Shown here in pieces: positions 30,583 through 36,404 of a DNA stretch of 36,404 nucleotides (the stretch's first letter is position 1; each line of letters starts with the position of its first letter). The notes below the pieces were generated by a model, which saw only the letters and a list, made by a program, of their open reading frames with translations, searched no databases and had not been told where the DNA came from. The position numbers were made by a program, and so were the translations under genes. Source of the stretch: Ruminococcus sp. UBA6407 (GTDB lineage Bacteria; Bacillota; Clostridia; Oscillospirales; Ruminococcaceae); the NCBI GenBank assembly GCA_002438605.1, contig DJPR01000040.1, forward strand, positions 121,780 through 158,183, in the 5' to 3' direction.

Positions 30583-32256
30583 ATGAGAAATGTCAGAATT
30601 GGTGATTATCTTGTTGAGCAGAATTTAATTACTACAGAACAGCTTCAGGAAGTTCTTGCCGCTCAAAAAGAAGCACAAGGTACAAAGCGTTTCGGTGAGC
30701 TTGTTGTAGAACTCGGATTTATGTCTGAAGTTAAATTTGCTCAGGCTTTAGCAGGTAAGCTTCATGTTCAGTATGTTGATCTCGATAATATTGAAATAGA
30801 TTATGAAGCAGTAAGAAAGGTACCGGAAGCACTTGCCAAGAAACATACGGTTATTGCTATTAATATTCAGGGTAAGCGTCTGACAGTTGCAACAGACGAT
30901 CCTATTAACTTTATTATTCTTGAAGATATCAAGGTTTCAACAGGTATGGATACTGTTCCGGTTCTTGCAACAAGATCTGCTATCAACAAGGCTATCGGTA
31001 AGTGTTATTCAATGCAGAATGTTGACAGCGTTCTTGAAGGCGTTCAGCAGTTCAGCGAAGGTGAAGAAACAGAAGATGACGGTTCAAAGGACAGAATTGA
31101 AAATGCTCCTATCGTTAAGCTTGCTACTACAATTGTTGAAAATGCGTTCAGAGCTGACGCAACCGATATTCATATCGAACCGTTTAAAACATACACAAGA
31201 ATTCGTATTCGTGTTAACGGCGACCTTGTTGAACTTATGAACGTTTCAAATGTTGTACATAATTCACTTACTACTCGTTTAAAGCTTATAAGCGGAATGA
31301 ATATTGCTGAAAAGCGTATTCCTCAGGACGGCCGTTTCACTCAGGTAGTTGACGGCACTACACTTGATGTCCGTGTATCTTCACTTCCTACAGTTAACGG
31401 TGAAAAGATAGTTATTCGTATTCTTTCAACAGGTCAGATTGCACTTCGTAAGATTACTGACCTCGGTATGACTGATTACAACTATGCAATGTTTGAATCT
31501 ATGATTAAGTGTCCTCATGGAGTTATTCTTGTTACAGGCCCTACAGGTTCAGGTAAAACAACAACTCTTTATGCTGCTCTCGGTGAGCTTGCTAAGCCGA
31601 ATGTAAACGTTATTACAGTTGAAGACCCTGTCGAAAAGAATATCGACGGAATCAATCAGGTTCAGGTTAACTCAAAGGCAGGAATGACATTTGCCGCTGC
31701 TCTTCGTTCAATTCTCCGTCAGGACCCTGATATTGTAATGATCGGTGAAATGCGTGACTCTGAAACTGCTGATATCGGTATCAGAGCTGCTATTACAGGT
31801 CACTTGGTTCTTTCAACACTTCATACAAATGATGCTGCATCAACAATCGTAAGACTTGTGGATATGGGCGTTGCACCGTATATGGTTGCCACATCACTTA
31901 TTGGTGTTATAGCTCAGCGTCTTGTAAAGGTACTTTGTCCGCATTGTAAAACTCCGAGATACTCCACAGAAGAAGAAAACAAACTTATGAAAATAGACCA
32001 CTCTGTTCAGATATTTGACGCTTGCGGCTGTCCTTCCTGCAACAATACAGGTTATAAGGGAAGAACTGCTATTCATGAAATAATTCACTGTACTTCCGGA
32101 GTATCAACAATTATCGCACAAGGCGGCGGAAAAGAACAGATTGAAGAAGTTGCTAAGCGTAATGGTACAAAGCTTTTGCGTGATAACGTATCCGAGCTTG
32201 TTCAGCGAGGCGATACTTCTATGGACGAACTTATAAGAGTTACATATACAGTATAA
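30583..32256 (+). CDS. pilB: Type IV pilus assembly (extension) ATPase PilB
   Basis: A 557-aa secretion ATPase that powers pilus extension. It has a T2SSE N-terminal domain (about 1-140, RIGDYLVEQNLITTEQLQEV) and the NTE/core with DIHIEPF and RIPQDGRF. Walker A is GPTGSGKTTT at 319-328, Walker B DIVMIGEMRD, and HLVLSTLHTNDA the His box. The zinc tetracysteine is from Cys452 (CPHC, then CGCPSC), which is diagnostic of PilB/GspE rather than PilT. ATGGAGG precedes the ATG. It is followed at 21 nt by pilT. Confidence 0.97.
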   Translation: MRNVRIGDYLVEQNLITTEQLQEVLAAQKEAQGTKRFGELVVELGFMSEVKFAQALAGKLHVQYVDLDNIEIDYEAVRKVPEALAKKHTVIAINIQGKRLTVATDDPINFIILEDIKVSTGMDTVPVLATRSAINKAIGKCYSMQNVDSVLEGVQQFSEGEETEDDGSKDRIENAPIVKLATTIVENAFRADATDIHIEPFKTYTRIRIRVNGDLVELMNVSNVVHNSLTTRLKLISGMNIAEKRIPQDGRFTQVVDGTTLDVRVSSLPTVNGEKIVIRILSTGQIALRKITDLGMTDYNYAMFESMIKCPHGVILVTGPTGSGKTTTLYAALGELAKPNVNVITVEDPVEKNIDGINQVQVNSKAGMTFAAALRSILRQDPDIVMIGEMRDSETADIGIRAAITGHLVLSTLHTNDAASTIVRLVDMGVAPYMVATSLIGVIAQRLVKVLCPHCKTPRYSTEEENKLMKIDHSVQIFDACGCPSCNNTGYKGRTAIHEIIHCTSGVSTIIAQGGGKEQIEEVAKRNGTKLLRDNVSELVQRGDTSMDELIRVTYTV

Positions 32257-32277
32257 TAATAAGGAGGAATTACATAA

Positions 32278-33348
32278 ATGGGTATTCAAATTCACAGAAT
32301 TCTTGATGAGGTACGTCTTTTAGGCTGTTCAGACTTGCATTTTACTACAGGTATTGCCCCTGTTGTACGTCTTAACGGTATGCTCAGAACAATGAGAGCT
32401 CAATATCCTGAAATGGACGAGGAGCAAATTCTTGATATTGTAAATCAGATGACAAATGAAGCACAGGCTAAGAGTGTGGCCGCACATAAAGATACCGACT
32501 TTTCATTTACAACACGCAGCGGTTACCGTCACCGTGTAAATATTTACTTCCAGAGAGGAAAGACAGCAATTGCTATCCGTCTTTTGAGAAATGACATTCC
32601 TACACTTGAGGATTTAGGGCTTCCGCCGATTTTGGCTGACTTTGCAATGCGTCCGAGAGGTCTTGTGCTTGTAACAGGTCCTACCGGTTCAGGTAAGTCA
32701 ACAACTCTTGCAGGTATGATCGACTTTGTAAACCTTAATAAATCCGCACATATTATCACAGTTGAAGACCCTATCGAGTATGTACATGAGCATAAACGCT
32801 GTATGGTCAATCAGAGAGAAGTCGGTGATGACGTTCCTAACTTTGCCATGGCTTTAAGAGCTGCACTTCGTGAAGACCCTGACGTTATCCTCGTAGGAGA
32901 AATGCGTGACCTTGAAACTGTACAGGCTGCTGTAACTGCCGCTGAAACAGGTCACTTGGTCATGTCTACACTTCATACAACAAGTGCCGCTGATACAATT
33001 AACCGTATCATTGACGTTTATCCTGAACATCAGCAGCAGCAGATTCGTACACAGCTTGCTAACATTCTTGTTGCAGTTATTTCACAGACTCTTATTCCTA
33101 AGAAAGACGGCAGCGGACGTATTGCATGTATGGAAATTCTTAATGTTACAGACGCTTGTGCTGCTATGATTCGTGATAACAAAATTCACCTTATTCAGTC
33201 TGCTATTCAGACAGGTAAGCAGCAGGGCATGATGAGTCTTGACCAAGAGCTTGCAAGACTTGTTCATAATAATGTCATTTCTGAACCGGATGCACTTGAA
33301 AAATGTCAGGACAAACAGGAATTCTATAGATTCCTTCGTGCAATGTAA
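32278..33348 (+). CDS. pilT: Type IV pilus retraction ATPase PilT
   Basis: A 356-aa hexameric ATPase that depolymerises the pilus. It starts with the PAS-like domain (CSDLHFTTGIAPVVRLNG), then has Walker A GPTGSGKS at 134-141, Walker B DVILVGEMRD, and the AETGHLVMSTLHT His box. The C-terminal helix has QTGKQQGMMSLDQELARLV. There is no tetracysteine, which separates it from PilB. AAGGAGG precedes the ATG. Its presence implies retractable pili, hence twitching, DNA uptake or pulling cells to a surface. Confidence 0.96.
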   Translation: MGIQIHRILDEVRLLGCSDLHFTTGIAPVVRLNGMLRTMRAQYPEMDEEQILDIVNQMTNEAQAKSVAAHKDTDFSFTTRSGYRHRVNIYFQRGKTAIAIRLLRNDIPTLEDLGLPPILADFAMRPRGLVLVTGPTGSGKSTTLAGMIDFVNLNKSAHIITVEDPIEYVHEHKRCMVNQREVGDDVPNFAMALRAALREDPDVILVGEMRDLETVQAAVTAAETGHLVMSTLHTTSAADTINRIIDVYPEHQQQQIRTQLANILVAVISQTLIPKKDGSGRIACMEILNVTDACAAMIRDNKIHLIQSAIQTGKQQGMMSLDQELARLVHNNVISEPDALEKCQDKQEFYRFLRAM

Positions 33349-33460
33349 CCGCATTGTAACACACTTTTGTTTAATTTGACGAAAAACATACAGTTTTTAA
33401 CGTTGAAAATTTCCTAAACGTAAAAGTTTGTTCATAATTAATTTTTATTTTAGAAAAGTG

Positions 33461-33489
33461 TTGACATTTTAATTGTTATCTGTTATACT
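33461..33489 (+). promoter_or_regulatory. Promoter of the major pilin gene
   Basis: TTGACA at 33461-33466, 17 nt, TATACT at 33484-33489 with TGT before it; a second overlapping TATAAT lies at 33489-33494. Start near 33496, leader about 100 nt. The same boxes, spacing and extension recur for the second pilin at 35620-35648. Confidence 0.85.
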
Positions 33490-33498
33490 ATAATCACA

Positions 33499-33573
33499 GG
33501 GAGGACATAAAGACAACAAACAAAGTCAATGTCCAAAAAATTAAATTGCTTACTAGGCGTGAGCAAAAATTAT
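33499..33573 (+). promoter_or_regulatory. Pilin leader hairpins
   Basis: The untranslated leader contains GGACAT paired with ATGTCC (about 33503-33534, with an inner GAC/GTC) and a second hairpin GCTTAC-TAGGC-GTGAGC (about 33548-33564). No match to c-di-GMP riboswitch classes was seen. These hairpins may protect a highly expressed mRNA. Confidence 0.35.
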
Positions 33574-33595
33574 ATTTTAAAAGGAGGGTTTTCTT

Positions 33596-34117
33596 ATGAA
33601 AACTACAAAGAAAGTTAAGGGCTTTACACTTATCGAGCTCATCGTTGTTATCGCTATTATCGGTGTTCTCGCAGCAATTCTCGTTCCATCAATGCTTGGC
33701 TATGTAAGGAAGTCAAAGGTTTCATCAATCAACACTGTTGCATCTAATGTTTATAAGGCTATCAACACGGCTTTAACTGAACTTGATGAAGAAGGTGATG
33801 ATGGCGTTGGCAGTTGGGTTAGTTTGTCATACACGAAAGGTGAAGCCACAGTTACTACTGCTGATACTGCTAGTGGGGAGGATGTATATAACAAAATTCT
33901 ACAGTATTTTTCAGGACTTAAAAAGGTGGACTTCGAAGCAAGCCTTGAAGGTGGTGCTTGCTATGCGGTAGCTGCAAAGCAAAATGATACATATACAGGC
34001 ACATATCCAACTGGTGTTGTTACTGCTGACAATTATGACACTTATAGCGGTGATCTTGCTACAGCACTTACTGCAGCAGCAGGCAAGGCTAAAGGAACTG
34101 AAGATTCTTCAAATTGA
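33596..34117 (+). CDS. pilA: Type IVa-like major pilin
   Basis: A 173-aa prepilin with leader MKTTKKVKG and mature start FTLIELIVVIAIIGVLAAIL, the classical type IV pilin N-terminus with Glu5. The conserved helix is followed by a short polar C-terminal domain with acidic and Thr/Ala-rich stretches and a single Cys, so no disulfide loop of the usual kind. AAAGGAGGG precedes the ATG. Its own strong promoter, structured leader and position after pilT suggest that it is the main fibre subunit; this is inferred, not shown. Confidence 0.92.
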   Translation: MKTTKKVKGFTLIELIVVIAIIGVLAAILVPSMLGYVRKSKVSSINTVASNVYKAINTALTELDEEGDDGVGSWVSLSYTKGEATVTTADTASGEDVYNKILQYFSGLKKVDFEASLEGGACYAVAAKQNDTYTGTYPTGVVTADNYDTYSGDLATALTAAAGKAKGTEDSSN

Positions 34118-34137
34118 TTAGTTGTTAAATTTAAAGC

Positions 34138-34181
34138 ATATAAACATAAAATCTCCCATATGGGAGATTTTATGTTTATAT
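34138..34181 (+). terminator. 20-bp perfect hairpin between pilin and S41 gene
   Basis: Arms 34138-34157 and 34162-34181 pair perfectly around ATAT, with a GGGAGA core. The T-rich right arm is followed directly by the ribosome site AGGAGG (34183-34188) of the next gene and not by a free T-run. It could be a partial terminator or a hairpin that protects the pilin mRNA. Confidence 0.6.
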
Positions 34182-34192
34182 TAGGAGGAAAA

Positions 34193-35359
34193 ATGTATAG
34201 AACTAAAATCATAAAAATTTTTGCTTTTTTTATTACAATTTTAATTGCTGTGATTTTAACATATTTTATAACGATAAAAAAATATCATAATGATATTGAA
34301 TTTGCAAAAAATAATAAACAGTTAGTAAAGGTTTATAATGATGTTAAGCAAAATTTTTATAAAGAAATTTCTAATGATGATTTCGAAGAATATATGATAA
34401 AGGGTTGTTTGTTGGCATGTGATGAAGAATATTGCAATTATTTCACTAGCAATGAAATAAGGGAAAAATATGTTAATGAAAATAGTCCAGTATCAAGAAG
34501 CGGTTTTTCAGTTGATAAAAATAGATTTGGAGAGATTGTTGTGATAAAAGTGGATGAGAATTCACGAGCGGAAGAAATGGGACTAAAAAAGAATGATGTA
34601 ATTGTTTCTATTAATGGTGTTAATGTAATTGATAAAGGGTATTATAGTGTGATTGAGAAACTTCTTGGCAAAGATAATACAATTATGAATTTAGAAATAC
34701 GAAGAGAGGGTGAGCAAATTTCACTTGAATTTATAAGAAATAATAAATATAAAGAAACTGATAAGGAATTTTGCTATAAAATACTGAAAAATGATATTTT
34801 ATATTTTAAATTTATTGGATTTGATGAAAACTTACAAGGAAACTTTGATAAAGCAGTAAAGGAATATTCAGATTATAAAAGTATAATTCTTGATTTGCGT
34901 GATAATCGCGGTGGCGATATAAGAAAATGTATTCAGTTCTTTAATAATTTTTATGATGAAAATGCAAGAATTACTTTAGAATATACCAACTTGGGAAAAA
35001 AAGAGGTATATACAACAGAATATAAGGAAAACATAATTAATAAAGAGATTGTAGTCTTAATTAATGAAAAAACAATAAGTTCAGGTGAACTTTTTACTGC
35101 ATTATTTAAGAGCACTGGTAGGGCAGTTTTGATAGGTGCACAAACTGCTGGAAAAGGAATCTTTCAAAATACTATCTTTTTGCCAAATTATGGCACAACT
35201 TATTCTTATACAGCAGGATATACATATGTTAATGATATGCCTAATTTTGAAGGAGTAGGCGTTTTGCCTGACATTGAAATTAATATGGACAGCACTTTAA
35301 TTGGAACAGATGATGATATACAGTTGAAAAAGGCGATTGAAATTCTGGAAAACAAGTGA
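34193..35359 (+). CDS. S41 C-terminal processing peptidase (CtpA-like) in the pilus locus
   Basis: A 388-aa serine protease anchored by one N-terminal membrane helix (about 8-26). A PDZ domain (about 100-180, LKKNDVIVSINGVNV) recognises substrate C-termini. The S41 core shows ILDLRDNRGGDI and the Ser-Lys dyad, Ser296 in TISSGELF and Lys321 in QTAGKG, 25 residues apart as in E. coli Tsp (Ser430/Lys455). The ATG at 34193 has AGGAGG 4 nt upstream; earlier in-frame starts lie in the hairpin. The gene is visibly more AT-rich than pilB or pilT, with many AAA, AAT and ATA codons. A role in processing pilins or surface proteins is inferred from position only; CtpA proteins also act in sporulation and envelope quality control. 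Confidence 0.9.
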   Translation: MYRTKIIKIFAFFITILIAVILTYFITIKKYHNDIEFAKNNKQLVKVYNDVKQNFYKEISNDDFEEYMIKGCLLACDEEYCNYFTSNEIREKYVNENSPVSRSGFSVDKNRFGEIVVIKVDENSRAEEMGLKKNDVIVSINGVNVIDKGYYSVIEKLLGKDNTIMNLEIRREGEQISLEFIRNNKYKETDKEFCYKILKNDILYFKFIGFDENLQGNFDKAVKEYSDYKSIILDLRDNRGGDIRKCIQFFNNFYDENARITLEYTNLGKKEVYTTEYKENIINKEIVVLINEKTISSGELFTALFKSTGRAVLIGAQTAGKGIFQNTIFLPNYGTTYSYTAGYTYVNDMPNFEGVGVLPDIEINMDSTLIGTDDDIQLKKAIEILENK

Positions 35360-35378
35360 CTGATTATATTGACAAATT

Positions 35379-35531
35379 ATGAATATGGATAATTATAAAA
35401 ACAGCGGATATCATGCGGAAAGTCCAAGGACTTCTACTGATTATTGTGATGATGTGGCAGCAAATGTGATTGCGAAACACTATTCTGATACCCTTACTAT
35501 AAATAATGGACAGTTATCGTATATTAATTGA
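35379..35531 (+). CDS. Possible 50-aa protein or gene remnant
   Basis: An open frame MNMDNYKNSGYH...GQLSYIN, 50 codons, after the S41 gene. There is no ribosome site and no known motif. It could be a remnant of a pilin or surface protein. The rest of 35360-35691 holds only the next pilin's promoter. Confidence 0.2.
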   Translation: MNMDNYKNSGYHAESPRTSTDYCDDVAANVIAKHYSDTLTINNGQLSYIN

Positions 35532-35619
35532 TTTATAATCCCTCATTAATTAGATGGGTTGTTTGACGTTTTGCACAAAAAAACATAATAACATTGTAAT
35601 AAATGATGTTGGAAAAATA

Positions 35620-35648
35620 TTGACAAATTGTTAATTCAGTGTTATACT
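35620..35648 (+). promoter_or_regulatory. Promoter of the second pilin gene
   Basis: TTGACA at 35620-35625, 17 nt, TATACT at 35643-35648 with TGT before it, continuing as ATATA. The boxes and spacing are identical to those of the first pilin. Confidence 0.85.
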
Positions 35649-35691
35649 ATATATAGATATTATGAAAATTATTCTAAGTGGAGGCGAATAT

Positions 35692-36222
35692 ATGAAAAAA
35701 GTTAAAGGTTTTACTTTAATCGAGATGATTATTGTATTAGCTATCATAGGAATATTGGGCGGTATTCTTATTCCATCTTGGATGAATTATATTGCAAACA
35801 GTAAGATAAAAAAGCAAAATGAAAATGCTAAAATTATTTTTAATGCTGCACAAACAGCGGCTCAGGACTATAAGTTCTATGAACGTAAGCTGAAAGCTGA
35901 TGAAAAAATCTTAGGTGACGGAGATTTTTATTTTTATTGTGACCATGGTGATGGTGACGTTAGTGATAATGCGGGAAATATAATTACTTTATCAACAAAT
36001 CAACTTAAAGCATCTCCTAATTTTAATGATGATTTTGCGGAAAAGATAAATAAGATTTTTTCTGATTCTGATGAAACAGTTTATTTTATTCATATAAATA
36101 ATTATATGGTTGAGTCAGTTGTTTCCGGACGAAGTGATAATGATTTGTATTTGGGTTCTTATCCTGACAAACAAACGGAACGTAATGGTGGAACAAATAC
36201 TGTTTTTAGTCTTATAAAATAG
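35692..36222 (+). CDS. Type IV pilin, second (alternative) subunit
   Basis: A 176-aa prepilin with leader MKKVKG and mature start FTLIEMIIVLAIIGILGGIL, Glu5 present. The C-terminal domain differs from the first pilin: it has one Cys, many Asn/Asp/Lys and a segment HGDGDVSDNAGN. The ATG at 35692 has GTGGAGG 7 nt upstream; an in-frame ATG at 35662 has no such site. The AT-rich codon use matches the S41 gene rather than pilB/pilT. It may be an alternative major pilin or a stage-specific subunit. Confidence 0.9.
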   Translation: MKKVKGFTLIEMIIVLAIIGILGGILIPSWMNYIANSKIKKQNENAKIIFNAAQTAAQDYKFYERKLKADEKILGDGDFYFYCDHGDGDVSDNAGNIITLSTNQLKASPNFNDDFAEKINKIFSDSDETVYFIHINNYMVESVVSGRSDNDLYLGSYPDKQTERNGGTNTVFSLIK

Positions 36223-36232
36223 TTGATTGTTT

Positions 36233-36271
36233 GGAGCTGCATGATATCATGTGCGGCTCCTTGTTCATTTT
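36233..36271 (+). terminator. Terminator of the second pilin gene
   Basis: GGAGC...GCTCC outer stem with an inner GCATGAT/ATCATGTGC stem (one 2-nt bulge), followed by TTGTTCATTTTT. Confidence 0.7.
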
Positions 36272-36321
36272 TACCGTAAAGCACTTAACTTTGTTGCAAA
36301 AATCTTGTACAAAATGCGGAA

Positions 36322-36350
36322 TTGACAAAGAGGTGGTGAAGTGATATAAT
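36322..36350 (+). promoter_or_regulatory. Promoter of a gene cut by the window end
   Basis: TTGACA at 36322-36327, 17 nt, TATAAT at 36345-36350 with TGA extension. The transcript starts with a hairpin CACTCTC-GAGA-GAGAGTG (36358-36375), followed by AAGGAG and a possible TTG start at 36399. Only two codons would lie in the window, so no product can be given. Confidence 0.75.
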
Positions 36351-36404
36351 AAGAAAGCACTCTCGAGAGAGAGTGAAAGCGAGTGAAGGAGAAAGAAGTT
36401 GAAA

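Overview
The window looks like chromosomal DNA of a cellulolytic, cellulosome-forming Ruminococcus (Firmicutes, Oscillospiraceae), closest in style to R. flavefaciens. The reasons are a secreted GH5 enzyme ending in a dockerin, a cohesin / Thr-rich linker / dockerin protein of the ScaC adaptor type, a GH94 phosphorylase, low GC, strong AGGAGG ribosome binding sites and sigma-A promoters with extended -10 boxes. No rRNA, tRNA, CRISPR array, phage or complete transposase gene is visible.

Layout. 1-3.9 kb: housekeeping run comM/yifB, a rodA/ftsW-family gene and tcdA, with a divergent promoter leaving the window on the left. 3.9-6.5 kb (minus): a FIST-EAL protein, a likely c-di-GMP phosphodiesterase. 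6.5-9.6 kb: a long regulatory region with a structured leader, then the GH5-CBM80-like(x2)-dockerin enzyme. 9.6-11.8 kb (minus): a degenerate signal-peptidase-fold membrane protein and thymidylate kinase, separated by a 288-bp hairpin-rich repeat element. 11.9-13.1 kb: a mobile-looking region with a short inverted-repeat element and two tandem single-gene units (a small membrane protein and a TfoX N-domain protein) that share promoter, leader and tail sequences. 13.3-17.4 kb: GH94 phosphorylase and the ScaC-like adaptor. 17.4-19.3 kb (minus): PadR / DUF1700 / DUF4097 envelope-stress-type operon with a perfect operator palindrome. 19.4-21.3 kb: asparagine synthase. 21.7-36.2 kb: an extended type IV pilus locus.

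The pilus locus is nearly complete: pilC, a pilM-pilN fusion, pilO, a giant PilX-like 899-aa minor pilin, two more prepilins, pilD (opposite strand), pilB, pilT, a major-type pilin, an S41 peptidase and a second pilin. Together the window holds what a fibre-degrading gut bacterium needs to stick to cellulose (pili, cellulosome parts), cut it (GH5) and use the products (GH94). The FIST-EAL protein is a plausible but unproven c-di-GMP link between surface life and pili.

A second layer is repetitive DNA. A family of short palindromic elements with a GGCAACACCRCACAAAG-like end occurs at least five times, often flush with a stop codon. A distinct CTATAGCAAT-ended family bounds the two-gene unit array.
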